Source: Paenibacillus sp. FSL H8-0537 (GTDB taxonomy: Bacteria; Bacillota; Bacilli; Paenibacillales; Paenibacillaceae). Taken from it: a stretch of DNA of 64,000 nucleotides. Made by a program: the position numbers and the translations under genes. Positions 44,218-53,312 of the stretch are shown piece by piece. The notes beneath the pieces are model-generated. The model did not search any database and had not been told where the DNA came from. It worked only from the letters and a program-made list of their open reading frames with translations. The stretch spans positions 1,537,501 through 1,601,500 of the forward strand of contig NZ_CP150290.1 in NCBI RefSeq assembly GCF_038051995.1, written 5' to 3'. Positions within the stretch are counted from its first letter, which is position 1. Each line of letters starts with the position of its first letter.

Positions 44218-44810
44218 GAAATCTATTACGTCCACATCTGGGATGAAATCATCGAGGTTACAGGCGAGCATCCATTCTGGCTTGATGGCAAGGGATGGAC
44301 GTTTGTTAAAGACCTGGAAGTCAGCGACTTGCTTGTTTCGAGTGACGGCACTAAACTGGCGATAGACAGATCGAAAAAGAGTCGCGCGAAGCAACCGTTT
44401 ATAACTTTGAGGCTGAGGATTCTAATTCTTATTTTGTGTCGAATCTGGGGATTTGGGTTCATAATTGTGAGATTCCGGGGCTGGGTGGGCTTTCTTGGAA
44501 ACCTGGAATGCAAGTTACAGAAGAACATATTAGAGAAGCGATGAAAAATGCCTCCTTACAAACTCAACAAAAAGCTGTATCCTTGCCAGCGCGAAATTTT
44601 GATGGAACTAAGAGACTGGTTGAAAAACAATTTATTCCTGTTTTTAGTTAGAGCCCTTTTTGGATGGGGAAATTGTATTGTGGTGCATCGGATTGTTCTG
44701 TTTTTTACGATAAAAAGAGCATCAATTTCGAACAGCAGCTTGAGCGATTGTCTTTTATCGCCATTCGTCTCCATGCGGATGTTAGGGCAGAATTTAAATT
44801 TTTGCTGTAA
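44218..44810 (+). pseudogene. Tail of a polymorphic toxin: pretoxin HINT domain, then toxin remnant, frameshifted
   Basis: In one frame from 44218: EIYYVHIWDEIIEVTGEHPF followed by WLDGKGWTFVKDLEV, a pretoxin HINT domain. One base appears lost near 44368. The reading continues in another frame as EATVYNFEAED...SNLGIWVHNC, the end of the HINT domain. Beyond HNC come about 60 residues (TEEHIREAMKNASLQTQQKA) that resemble the start of ParB-like nuclease toxins, then a TAG at 44651, and the same frame continues to TAA 44810. The bulk of the parent protein is absent. The toxin class is tentative. Confidence 0.75.
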
Positions 44811-44840
44811 CAATAATATTAACCTCCAGGAGGGAATGTC

Positions 44841-45236
44841 ATGGGAAAAGAAGGTTATGCTTCATTATGGCTGGGGAAGCTGGACTCGGAGCAGCAGCTT
44901 GATGAACTGCTTGAAATTGAGTATACAGATGATGGAGATTCGGTTCCTTCCGCTTTTGCAGGGTATTTTGGCATCGAGTGGTATGACGATGATTTTAGAG
45001 AAGCTGAATTTTTCGTGGAGGAACGTCGAGGTGGCGATGCAGCGAATTTGCTAGCAGGATTCTCCTTTGAGGAGGGTTTGATTCCGAAGTTTGCCGATTT
45101 GCTAAAGGGCATGACTTTTGATGAATGTAATACCGTCATTATTCTCTACAACTTCAAGTATGAAGGCAAGCAGGGGAGCCATCAGGACATATCTGCACAG
45201 TTGAAATTTATCGGTAGTATGCCATATCAAACATAA
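44841..45236 (+). CDS. Imm22-like immunity protein
   Basis: Acidic protein of 131 residues with a strong ribosome site (CAGGAGGG). The pattern YASLWLGKLDSEQQLDELLE, then FAGYFGIEWYDDDFREAEF, is what I recall for the Imm22 immunity family; no search was run. Such proteins neutralise the toxin domain encoded just upstream in polymorphic toxin loci. It is apparently intact although the upstream toxin is broken, a common state for orphan immunity genes that protect against sister cells. A strong terminator follows. Confidence 0.75.
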   Translation: MGKEGYASLWLGKLDSEQQLDELLEIEYTDDGDSVPSAFAGYFGIEWYDDDFREAEFFVEERRGGDAANLLAGFSFEEGLIPKFADLLKGMTFDECNTVIILYNFKYEGKQGSHQDISAQLKFIGSMPYQT

Positions 45237-45275
45237 TGACAGCCTATGTCCATTGGATCCCCACCTATTCGTTGA

Positions 45276-45324
45276 AAAAAGAGAGATCAGCCTGCTTCTT
45301 CAAGCAAAGCTAATCTCTCTTTTT
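45276..45324. terminator. Bidirectional terminator
   Basis: AAAAAGAGAGAT pairs perfectly with ATCTCTCTTTTT, with inner AGC/GCT pairing. It separates the immunity gene from the convergent membrane-protein gene. Confidence 0.88.
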
Positions 45325-45338
45325 CATTGCCGGGAGAG

Positions 45339-46484
45339 CTATTTTCGGAGCTCGCTATACTGCCGATGAATGCGGTTTTCGGGGTTCCGATCAACCGTAT
45401 ATAATACGGCGAGGAACAACCATTCCAGCGGCTTCATCAGCAGGTAAACGACATCGGCGGACCACGGCTGATTAATATGCTTGCTTAGTGGATAGCCGTA
45501 TTTATCGTAGCAGCGGCGGATGATTTTGTGCGCTTGCGGCGCGTACTCTTCGATAATATTTTCAAAAGCATTGGCAACCAGCAGTTGGCGGTTGACGACG
45601 ATTCGGGAGCCGTGTCGAAGCCCAGCACGCAGCGGCCTAACGATTTTGCGGTGCCCTCTCACCGAAACGGTGCATAAATAATGACCGTCTCCCGGTACGA
45701 TAACCGGCGGAGGGACAGGCAATTGCGAGTAATGAAAGCTGCTCGTATCCAGAAATACACGGATAAAGCTGTCTGGACGCTGCCCGAACAGCACAAGCAA
45801 CAGCTGGACGATTAGCATGACCGGGAAAAATGCAATCGACCAGAGCAGCGGCAGCCGGGAATATTTTTGGCGAAAATAGTCCATGAACCGCAGCCATTTG
45901 CTGCTGTACACGATTTCTTCCTGCTGGGCGCGGTGCATAAACGCATTGGCGGAATGCTTAAGCTCAGCTACATACAGTCCGATTAAGCAAGCGAAGCCCA
46001 AATGCAGCAAAATAATAGGGGTGGCTCCAGCGGAATCATCGCCGTAATGACCAAAGCCAGTGTGCGAAAAATATACGATGGCAAATATGACATTGGCAAT
46101 TAAGAGGACAGAGGAAGCTGTGTAAAGAATAGGCGATAATGCTCCCCTGACGATTTTCAAGCCCCAATAGGCGAAGCAGCTCAAAATAAAGCTGCAAATA
46201 ACAGTCACTGCATAATCATTGGAAAGAGTAGCGTAGCCATCGAGAAAGTTCCCAGTCAGATCACTTTGCCTGAGTGGCAATCCTCCCGCTAGACCGTAAT
46301 GGTTCAGCAGAAAGCCTAACGATAGAAACCCCGCCATTGCGACGAAGCACAGCACCTCCATTATTATTACATGCACCTTTTTAGCGGTTGTACGCTCATC
46401 TACGATCCAGCTGCGAACCATTAATACGATGGAACTGACCGGGAAAAGAAAGATAGCAATAAACACTAGCAGATAAAAAAGCAA
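45339..46484 (-). CDS. Multi-pass membrane protein of unknown function
   Basis: Protein of 381 residues with six or seven hydrophobic segments in the first 250 residues and a soluble C-terminal part. That part contains VPGDGHYLCTVSVRGHRKIV and HKIIRRCYDKYGYPLSKHIN, both Cys/His-bearing and probably conserved. I believe it is of the DUF6688 type but cannot verify this. It starts at ATG with AAGGAGAG upstream. It stands alone between two terminators. No function is proposed. Confidence 0.75.
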   Translation of the reverse strand: MLFYLLVFIAIFLFPVSSIVLMVRSWIVDERTTAKKVHVIIMEVLCFVAMAGFLSLGFLLNHYGLAGGLPLRQSDLTGNFLDGYATLSNDYAVTVICSFILSCFAYWGLKIVRGALSPILYTASSVLLIANVIFAIVYFSHTGFGHYGDDSAGATPIILLHLGFACLIGLYVAELKHSANAFMHRAQQEEIVYSSKWLRFMDYFRQKYSRLPLLWSIAFFPVMLIVQLLLVLFGQRPDSFIRVFLDTSSFHYSQLPVPPPVIVPGDGHYLCTVSVRGHRKIVRPLRAGLRHGSRIVVNRQLLVANAFENIIEEYAPQAHKIIRRCYDKYGYPLSKHINQPWSADVVYLLMKPLEWLFLAVLYTVDRNPENRIHRQYSELRK

Positions 46485-46882
46485 ACTCTTCTCTCCTTAA
46501 TTGAGGCGGACAACGGTGTTGTTAATCCCCTTGTGTGAATAACAGCAGTTGAGCTTGAACGGAGAAAGCTACCCTTCCAAGCCCATGGGCTGACCAATAT
46601 TTGTATCCTTATATCCTCTCATATTTACCCATTTCCGGTCTAGCAGACGCGAAAATTTATTCGGAAAAGCGATTATTAAGCCGCTCCGTGAAGTTTTTTT
46701 TCTGAAATAGCGTTTTGAAGCGATCTGCCTCAGCCCCTGCTGCTATGCGATTTCCAAGGTGAAGTGTTGCCCTGCTGCATAAAAGTACGCATAAGGTCAA
46801 CACTGTTTCTCTAGACCCACTCTGGTTTAGTCGGGTATGATACCTTTACTTGGAGATCATTAGGAAATGAGGTAAAGTCGCT
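46485..46882. other. Intergenic region, 398 bases
   Basis: I see no gene or RNA here. A GTATGATACC palindromic core near 46839 lies shortly before the CDF gene and could be part of its promoter. Confidence 0.35.
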
Positions 46883-47794
46883 TTGGATCAGTATGAAAAA
46901 ATCAAGCAGGGCGAGAAGGGTGCTTGGCTCAGCATTGTGACGTATTTGACGCTGACCGCACTAAAGCTAGGAGGCGGCTACTATTTTGCTTCTGGAGCGC
47001 TCGTTGCGGATGGCTTTAACAATTTAACGGATATTGTGGCCTCGCTGGCGGTACTTATCGGTTTGCGAATATCACAGAAGCCGCCGGATAAAGATCATCC
47101 TTATGGACATTTTCGGGCAGAGACGATTGCCGCGCTGATTGCGTCCTTTATTATGGCAACGGTCGGCATTCAAGTATTGATTACAGCTGTCGGTTCGCTT
47201 TGGTCGGGTAAAGAAGCGGCGCCATCCCTTAACTCGGCTTGGATCGCCATCTTTTCTGCTGTCGTCATGCTGAGCGTTTATTATTACAATCGGCGGCTGG
47301 CGAAGCGAATTAACAATCAGGCGCTTATGGCGGCGGCAAAGGATAATTTATCCGATGCGCTCGTCAGTACAGGAGCTGCGATTGGCATTATCGGCGCCCA
47401 GTTCGGCCTGCCTTGGCTTGATCCAGTAGCGGCAATTGCGGTTGGTATTATTATTTGCAAGACGGCTTGGGAAATTTTCTACAGCTCGACCCATGCGCTG
47501 ACGGACGGCTTTGATGAGAATGAGCTGACGACGCTCAGGGCGACGATTGAACGTACGAAAGGGGTTAAATCCATTAAGGATATTAAAGCCCGCGTTCATG
47601 GCAGCAACGTGCTGGTTGACGTTATTGTACAGGTTGATCCCGAGCTCACACTGATCGAAAGCCATGTCATTTGTGATGAAATTGAGCATCGCATGGAGCG
47701 CAAGCATAATATTATGAGTGTGCATGTCCATGTAGAGCCCCATGAGCTGGAGAATGCTAAATTTGAGCCAAATGACGAAAAACATGTCGAATAA
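46883..47794 (+). CDS. Cation diffusion facilitator family transporter
   Basis: Membrane metal/H+ antiporter of 303 residues starting at TTG with a modest GAGG-type ribosome site. About six transmembrane helices lie in residues 12-200. Metal-binding positions are in VADGFNNLTDIVASLAVLIG (Asp, Asn/Asp of helix 2) and MAAAKDNLSDALVSTGAAIG (Asp pair of helix 5). DKDHPYGHFRAETI is the loop signature. The cytosolic C-terminal domain (about 210-290) ends in HNIMSVHVHVEPH. It resembles Mn/Fe/Zn exporters of the MntP/YdfM sort; the metal is uncertain because helix 2 has N-x-x-D. Confidence 0.92.
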   Translation: MDQYEKIKQGEKGAWLSIVTYLTLTALKLGGGYYFASGALVADGFNNLTDIVASLAVLIGLRISQKPPDKDHPYGHFRAETIAALIASFIMATVGIQVLITAVGSLWSGKEAAPSLNSAWIAIFSAVVMLSVYYYNRRLAKRINNQALMAAAKDNLSDALVSTGAAIGIIGAQFGLPWLDPVAAIAVGIIICKTAWEIFYSSTHALTDGFDENELTTLRATIERTKGVKSIKDIKARVHGSNVLVDVIVQVDPELTLIESHVICDEIEHRMERKHNIMSVHVHVEPHELENAKFEPNDEKHVE

Positions 47795-47937
47795 AAGGGA
47801 TGTAATTGTTCCCAAGGTAAAATAAACCAATCTATATGATACTTTAGTCTCAATTCATTATCGCGACTATAGTCACGCTTTCTTGGACGGGTAAATAAAG
47901 CATTAAAGTGAGTAACAGCAGTAGTTACAGAGCTTTT

Positions 47938-47980
47938 AACGAAGAGGCCAATCGCTATTGCGAAGGCCTCTTCGTTTTTT
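47938..47980 (+). terminator. Terminator after the CDF gene
   Basis: AACGAAGAGGCC pairs perfectly with GGCCTCTTCGTT, followed by a T run. Confidence 0.88.
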
Positions 47981-48000
47981 ATTGCGAAATATTAATGCTT

Positions 48001-48025
48001 CCAATTTACCAATTTGGTAAATTGG
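48001..48025. promoter_or_regulatory. Perfect palindrome upstream of the NlpC/P60 gene
   Basis: CCAATTTACC-AATTT-GGTAAATTGG: 10-base arms around a 5-base centre, about 100 bases before the start codon. It is AT-rich and lacks a T run, so it is more likely an operator than a terminator. The regulator is unknown. Confidence 0.45.
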
Positions 48026-48123
48026 CAAATAGGAAAAAAGGTTGATGCTGGCAGCAAGAGGGCGCCTCTACAATGGTTGAAGCACCATTTATTTATGTAC
48101 AAACAACCAAGGAGGCGTACAGC

Positions 48124-49101
48124 TTGAAACACACCATGAAAAAAAGGATGCTCACCGCAGCTTTTACCGCATCTCTATTACTGGGTTCTGTCTCGGCTTC
48201 AATTCCCACAGTGTTGGCTGCTCAGAGCGCGACCGTAGATGCAGGCGTGAACTTCCGCAGCGCACCATCGGCCTCAGCTCCCGTTATTCGTATGCTTAAA
48301 AAAGGAGAACAGGTCACGATTCTAGATGCGTCTAACACGTATTGGTACAAGCTTCAGGATTCCTCTGGCCGGACGGGCTATGCTTCGCCTTCCTATTTCT
48401 CAGTGTCCTCCGTATCGACTCCGAACGCGACAACAGGTACCATTCAAAAATCGGTATCCTTCCGGACAGGAGCTTCGCTTTCGGCTAGCCGTATCCGCTT
48501 TTTGCAGGCTGGTGAACAGGTAGTAATTGTATCGCAGCCAAACGGCAGCTGGTATGAGATTAAAGATTCTTCTGGACAAGCTGGCTATGTCAGCTCTCAA
48601 TCCCAATATATTAGCATCTCAGGCAGCTCAGGCGGATCGCCTGGCACTACAGCACCGTCGACCGGGTCTGTGGAAAGCGTCATTGCGGCGGGGCTTAAAT
48701 ATTTAGGCACCCCCTATGAATATGGCTCAAGCCGCAGCACGACGGCAACATTTGATTGTTCGGATTTTGTAAGGCAGGCTTTTCTAGATGGAGTAGGCAT
48801 TAAGCTGCCCGCTGATTCGAGGGGGCAAGGGGAGTATGTAGCGCAGCGAGGGAAAGCTGTTACGGACTGGCGTCAGCTTAAGCGTGGCGATATTATGTTT
48901 TTCATGTCTTATAAGGGAAGTAAAGCTTCTGCCTATGCGGGTACGAATAAATCGTCAGCCACCATTACGCATGACGGTATTTATTTGGGAGACGGCAAAA
49001 TTTTGCATACATATTCCAATGAGGCGGGCGGCGTAACGATTAGCAGCATAGCAGGCACGCATTGGGAATATCGTTTCCTGTATGGAGGCAGCGCGCTGTA
49101 G
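48124..49101 (+). CDS. Secreted SH3b-NlpC/P60 peptidoglycan endopeptidase
   Basis: Protein of 325 residues. I use the TTG at 48124 because AAGGAGG lies 8 bases upstream and a signal peptide follows (about 1-33, cut after VLA). Two bacterial SH3 domains at about 36-95 and 103-160 (VDAGVNFRSAPSASAPVIRM, SVSFRTGASLSASRIRFLQ) bind the wall. The NlpC/P60 domain (about 185-322) has its catalytic Cys in TFDCSDFVRQAF, His in ITHDGIYLGDGKILH and a polar third residue shortly after. It cleaves D-Glu-diaminopimelate type stem bonds in the family. Monocistronic. Confidence 0.93.
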   Translation: MKHTMKKRMLTAAFTASLLLGSVSASIPTVLAAQSATVDAGVNFRSAPSASAPVIRMLKKGEQVTILDASNTYWYKLQDSSGRTGYASPSYFSVSSVSTPNATTGTIQKSVSFRTGASLSASRIRFLQAGEQVVIVSQPNGSWYEIKDSSGQAGYVSSQSQYISISGSSGGSPGTTAPSTGSVESVIAAGLKYLGTPYEYGSSRSTTATFDCSDFVRQAFLDGVGIKLPADSRGQGEYVAQRGKAVTDWRQLKRGDIMFFMSYKGSKASAYAGTNKSSATITHDGIYLGDGKILHTYSNEAGGVTISSIAGTHWEYRFLYGGSAL

Positions 49102-49143
49102 GGTTAGCAAGGGGTAACACTATTTTTACAAAGCCTATTATTA

Positions 49144-49195
49144 AAACAACCTCCGTCAACCATTGCAAAGCAGCGATGGATGCCGGAGGCTGTTT
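49144..49195. terminator. Bidirectional terminator
   Basis: AAACAACCTCCG pairs with CGGAGGCTGTTT (one non-Watson-Crick pair). It lies between the convergent peptidoglycan hydrolase and acyltransferase genes. Confidence 0.65.
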
Positions 49196-49212
49196 ATTGA
49201 GAAAAACCAACG

Positions 49213-50400
49213 TTAAGCTGTAAAGTTTTTTTGCGGCGCACTTGGCGTTTGCGGCCGTTTTCCCGGCTTTGGCAAATTGCCAAACAACACCCAGGAGAAA
49301 GGCAAAAACCGTGCAGCTAATGAAACGATAATCCAAGAACCGACGAGCGCAGCTGCATAGCCGCCTAAATACCAGCTGTGCAGCAGCAAGGAATTTCCAG
49401 TCACAGGCGGATATTCGCGGTAGTAGAACAGGATGAACGGATGAACCAAATAAATGCCGAACGATAAAGCGCCAAGCTTTGAGAGCAGTGAGACTAACCA
49501 AGGCGCTGCTCTGCGGTAAAGCAGAAATCCGAGCTGCAGCAGCACAAGCGCCGAGAAGAAGGTATGCATATTCCATAAAAACTCATACAGCAGCGAGTGA
49601 TAGCTTTCGATTTTAAGTCTCGTATCATACCAAATGCTTACATGCCATAGGCCGGCTCCAACCCAAAGACACCAAAGGGCAATCCAGGCAATAACACGCG
49701 ATTTGGTTGCATTTTGTTTGTTCATAATGATCCAATGCTTGATTTTCGGAAAATAGATACCGATTGCTGCCCCCATCAAATAGTAGGAGAAGTAGGATAG
49801 CGAGTAGCTGCCCTTATTCGGAATCGGCGTCGTCAGTGCGTATTTATTAATGAGAACGAAAGCCCATTGAATGGCAAAGCCGGCCGGTATCGCCCATTTG
49901 ACCAATGCCGGAAACTTTTTCAGCAGCCATAGAAACAAAGGGAGAAGCAAATAAAACTGAATGCTGATAAATACAAAATACAAATGCGTATAGGCGTTAC
50001 CCGTCAGCACCTTATCCCAGAACCTGCTTAACGTTTCATCGAGCGGCCTGTTCGGATAGTAGTTGTAATGCAGCAGAGTGAAATAGATAATGGAAAACAC
50101 CAAATAAGGAATAATGATATAAAGCGCTCTGCGTTTATAAAAAGAGCCAATTAGCTTGGCATCCAGCGGCCTCGTATAATAATTGTAAAATAGGACGAAG
50201 CTGCTTAGAAAAATAAAGGTCGGCGTGCCGAACTTCATAAATATATTAAAAAAGTTATACAAGAAATAGTAGCCGGAATTGACCATTTTCAGCGTAGCGT
50301 AGGAGGTCGAGTGGACCGATAATACGCCTAGGATGGCCATTGCACGAACAATCTGCAGCTCGGGAATCGCTTCCCGCCGCTGCAAAGATGCTGTAGACAT
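49213..50400 (-). CDS. Membrane acyltransferase, acyltransferase-3 (OafA/YrhL) family
   Basis: Protein of 395 residues with about ten transmembrane helices. The N-terminal block ELQIVRAMAILGVLSVHSTS contains the conserved Arg and His (near 17 and 28) of the family, and PTFIFLSSFVLFYNY the next helix. GIYLVHPFILFYYRE is the usual late helix. Such enzymes O-acylate surface polysaccharides or other exported compounds. It follows the malic enzyme gene on the same strand after 25 bases with GAAAGGAAG, so it may be cotranscribed. The substrate is unknown. Confidence 0.9.
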   Translation of the reverse strand: MSTASLQRREAIPELQIVRAMAILGVLSVHSTSYATLKMVNSGYYFLYNFFNIFMKFGTPTFIFLSSFVLFYNYYTRPLDAKLIGSFYKRRALYIIIPYLVFSIIYFTLLHYNYYPNRPLDETLSRFWDKVLTGNAYTHLYFVFISIQFYLLLPLFLWLLKKFPALVKWAIPAGFAIQWAFVLINKYALTTPIPNKGSYSLSYFSYYLMGAAIGIYFPKIKHWIIMNKQNATKSRVIAWIALWCLWVGAGLWHVSIWYDTRLKIESYHSLLYEFLWNMHTFFSALVLLQLGFLLYRRAAPWLVSLLSKLGALSFGIYLVHPFILFYYREYPPVTGNSLLLHSWYLGGYAAALVGSWIIVSLAARFLPFSWVLFGNLPKPGKRPQTPSAPQKNFTA

Positions 50401-50425
50401 GGAGCATTTCTTCCTTTCTGTGAGG

Positions 50426-51841
50426 CTATTCGCGCGGATGTCTGCGAGCTACACCGCTCTCGATAGCAGCATGGATGACGCGTTTGCGTACCTCTTCTAC
50501 GACTTTGGCATTGAAAACGCTGGGGATAATATACATCGGACTGAGCTCGTCATCACTAATGACAGCAGCAATCGCTTCAGCGGCAGCCAGCTTCATTTCT
50601 TCATTAACGGTAGTTGCTCGGCTATCGAGTGCCCCGCGGAAAATCCCCGGGAAGCAAAGCACGTTGTTAATTTGATTCGGATAGTCGGATCGCCCTGTTG
50701 CAAACACGGCAACGATATCCTCGACCAGCTCCGGTCGAATTTCAGGCTCGGGATTCGCCATAGCAAATACGATAGGCTCTGCATTCATCGACTCAACATG
50801 CGCTCTGGACAAAATCCCGCCTGCCGATACGCCAATAAAAACATCTGCACCAGCAAGCGCTTCGGCCAAATGGCCCGTCTTCTTCTCGGCATTTGTGTGC
50901 TCGGCGTACCACTGCCACATGCTATTGTCATAATGGCGGTCTGCGGTTAAAATCCCTTCACGGTCGACTCCAATAATATGTTTTGCGCCGCCGGCAAGCA
51001 GCATCTTAGTGCAAGCCGTACCTGCCGCTCCAATACCACATATAACGAAGCGGGTACCCGAAATGTTTCGACCCGTCAGCTTGAGCGCGTTCAGCATAGC
51101 GGCGAACAGGACGACGGCCGTGCCATGCTGATCATCGTGAAACACAGGGATATCAAGCTCTTCACGCAACCGGCGTTCGATCTCAAAGCAGCGCGGAGCG
51201 GAAATATCTTCTAGATTAATGCCGCCGAAACCCGGCGCTAATTGTTTGACGGCTTGTATAATCTGTTCCGTATCCTGGGTATCGAGGCAAATGGGAAACG
51301 CATCAACGTCTGCGAATTGCTTGAACAGCATCGCTTTGCCTTCCATGACAGGCATTGCGGCATAGGGTCCGATATTGCCAAGCCCGAGTACGGCACTTCC
51401 GTCAGAGACGACAGCGACGGTATTGCGCTTGATGGTTAGCGTAAAAGCCTTGGATGGATCCTGTTCAATTGCTTGGCATACTCTTGCGACGTCCGGCGTG
51501 TAAACGCGCGAGAGATCGTCGCGGTTCTGAATCGGCGTTTTTGGCTGAACGGTAATTTTGCCACCGAGATGGAGCAGAAAGGTGCGATCGGAAATGTGCT
51601 GAAGGCGGATGCCGGGCAGCGTGCCAAGAGCCGCGGAAATGCGATCGGCTGTGCCAGCCTCGGTCATTTTCACGGTCAAATCCCGTACGGTCGTCGTTTT
51701 ATCGGTATGAATGACATCAATCGCTATAATATCGCCGCCAGCGGTCTCAATAGCCGTCGCGGCCTTGCCGAACTGTGCTTGCTGAATATCGATTTCCACC
51801 CGTAAAATAATCGTTTTACCATCCATGCTGCGTTCCTTCAT
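50426..51841 (-). CDS. NAD(P)-dependent malic enzyme with N-terminal ACT-like domain
   Basis: Protein of 471 residues converting malate to pyruvate and CO2. An ACT-like regulatory domain occupies about 1-85. The catalytic part has SRVYTPDVARVCQAI (Tyr), TIKRNTVAVVSDGSAVLGLG (Lys region), FGGINLEDISAPRCFEIE (metal Glu/Asp) and HDDQHGTAVV. The Rossmann motif is FVICGIGAAGTACTKML, and FAMANPEPEI is the late block. The ATG at 51841 has GGAG 10 bases upstream; the ATG at 51826 has AAGGAA and is an equally good start. It resembles YtsJ/MaeA. Confidence 0.93.
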   Translation of the reverse strand: MKERSMDGKTIILRVEIDIQQAQFGKAATAIETAGGDIIAIDVIHTDKTTTVRDLTVKMTEAGTADRISAALGTLPGIRLQHISDRTFLLHLGGKITVQPKTPIQNRDDLSRVYTPDVARVCQAIEQDPSKAFTLTIKRNTVAVVSDGSAVLGLGNIGPYAAMPVMEGKAMLFKQFADVDAFPICLDTQDTEQIIQAVKQLAPGFGGINLEDISAPRCFEIERRLREELDIPVFHDDQHGTAVVLFAAMLNALKLTGRNISGTRFVICGIGAAGTACTKMLLAGGAKHIIGVDREGILTADRHYDNSMWQWYAEHTNAEKKTGHLAEALAGADVFIGVSAGGILSRAHVESMNAEPIVFAMANPEPEIRPELVEDIVAVFATGRSDYPNQINNVLCFPGIFRGALDSRATTVNEEMKLAAAEAIAAVISDDELSPMYIIPSVFNAKVVEEVRKRVIHAAIESGVARRHPRE

Positions 51842-51890
51842 TCGCTTTCCACTCCTTATCGATTGGCCGAGGAGTCTGACAAAAACGCCG

Positions 51891-53006
51891 TCACTGCATT
51901 AAACGCAGGACGGCATTCGGGCAGCTCTTCGGATCGTATTGTTGGTTGCGCTTCGTTAGCAAGCTTTCTCGGAATTGGCCTGAGGTATACGGTTCCTGAA
52001 TCATGGCAAACCACTTATCTACCATTGCAGCAGAATCAAGCATTTCACCAAAGCCATTGCGAATAAAATATTCGCAGTTTTCTTCTTCCTGTCCCGGAAT
52101 CGGCTCATAGAAGAGCATCGGCATTCCTTTACTCATGCCTTCGGTACAGGTCATCCCGCCCGGCTTCGTCACGAGCAGATCGGCAATGTCCATCAGCTTG
52201 CTGATCTCGTTAGTGAACCCGAGCACTTGAATGTTCGGATGCTGGAACATGGTGCTCGAAAGCATTTTCTCCCTTACCTTCTCATTGCTGCCGACGCAGA
52301 AAATCAACTGTATGCTTTCGCGCCACTTGGTCATATATTCTAGGAGATTGTCTTCATACATCAATCCCCAGCCGCCACCCATAATAAGCACGGTAGGCAT
52401 AGGCTTTAAGTTGAATTTCTGCAGCAGCTCCTGCTTGTCGTAGGTTGTCCAGAAGTTCGGGTGTACCGGAATGCCGGTCACTTCAATATTCATGGGGATT
52501 ACGCCGCGCTCCATCAGCTTGTTTCTCACAAGCGGGGAAGACACCAGGTATTTGCTGACCTCCGGATTGACCCATGCGCCATGGGCATCGTAATCGGTAA
52601 TAAGCGTGTACAGCGGAATATGTAGTCCAAGACGCTTTAGCCTGCCTACGACTGCATTGGGAACGGGATGCGTACATACGATAAGATCCGGCTTCAACTG
52701 GGAAATGACCTGTGATGTTTGTGTATAGAACATGCGATGAAGAGCAAGCTGCGTAAAGCGGTTTAGCGATTTCTTGTAATTGCTGCGATACATCAGGCCG
52801 ACCATTTTTGGCTGTTTGCTTACGGTTTTGCGATAAGCAGACATAATCCATGGCCCGACTACCGGATTAAGAAATTTGCCCAGCTCAATAACGCGGGTTT
52901 GAATCTCGGGGTTGATTTGGCGCAATCCCGCCGCTAGAGCATATGCGGCTTGCGTATGTCCCGAGCCGAAACCCTCGGAGAGTAGCAGCACTCTTTTCTT
53001 ACGCAT
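51891..53006 (-). CDS. Glycosyltransferase, MGDG synthase (UgtP-like) family
   Basis: Protein of 371 residues from the ATG at 53006. The N-terminal block VLLLSEGFGSGHTQAAYALA is the MGDG-synthase glycine-rich motif, followed by LKPDLIVCTHPVPNAVVGRL and ITDYDAHGAWVNPEV. The C-terminal GT-B half has VLIMGGGWGLMYED, FTNEISKLMDIADLLVTKPG and the acidic PGQEEENCEYF. Relatives transfer glucose or galactose from UDP-sugar to diacylglycerol, making the glycolipid anchor of lipoteichoic acid. It is a peripheral membrane enzyme by homology. The exact sugar is uncertain. Confidence 0.92.
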   Translation of the reverse strand: MRKKRVLLLSEGFGSGHTQAAYALAAGLRQINPEIQTRVIELGKFLNPVVGPWIMSAYRKTVSKQPKMVGLMYRSNYKKSLNRFTQLALHRMFYTQTSQVISQLKPDLIVCTHPVPNAVVGRLKRLGLHIPLYTLITDYDAHGAWVNPEVSKYLVSSPLVRNKLMERGVIPMNIEVTGIPVHPNFWTTYDKQELLQKFNLKPMPTVLIMGGGWGLMYEDNLLEYMTKWRESIQLIFCVGSNEKVREKMLSSTMFQHPNIQVLGFTNEISKLMDIADLLVTKPGGMTCTEGMSKGMPMLFYEPIPGQEEENCEYFIRNGFGEMLDSAAMVDKWFAMIQEPYTSGQFRESLLTKRNQQYDPKSCPNAVLRLMQ

Positions 53007-53073
53007 AATGTCACCTACTTTTCTAATTCCATAATACGTCGCCGAGGTTGGGAACACAAGTCATTCCAGGTTA

Positions 53074-53292
53074 TTAAAATGTAAGCGGCCATGCCTGTTG
53101 CGTCCGCATAGTGGCCTGCTCCACATGCCAGTGCAGCAACCTGTCACAAGCTGCCTTGCTCTGAGCTTGCCTGCCTGCGGCATTGTCCTTTATGATTAGA
53201 ATGGCATCAACCGGAAGCAGATTATACATCCTGATCGTTTCATTTAAAATAAAGCTGGTGTTGCGGCTATTTAAAGAAGCTGCATACGGCAC
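53074..53292 (-). CDS. Possible small protein (uncertain)
   Basis: A 72-codon frame beginning at GTG with no clear ribosome site. Its composition looks protein-like (MYNLLPVDAILIIKDN) and it lies in the same direction as the glycosyltransferase 68 bases away. It also fills the region where the divergent kapB promoter must lie. I list it as doubtful. Confidence 0.25.
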   Translation of the reverse strand: MPYAASLNSRNTSFILNETIRMYNLLPVDAILIIKDNAAGRQAQSKAACDRLLHWHVEQATMRTQQAWPLTF

Positions 53293-53312
53293 TTAAGTAG
53301 GAGGCATAATTA

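Larger units (their letters stand above)
47795..48123. other. Intergenic region, 329 bases
   Basis: Contains the terminator at 47938-47980 and the palindrome at 48001-48025, listed separately. Nothing else is apparent. Confidence 0.4.

Noticed and set aside
44036..44365. A real protein spanning the ABC fragment and the next 40 codons
   Set aside because: The last part is read out of frame relative to the HINT domain; the frame only bridges two unrelated gene fragments.
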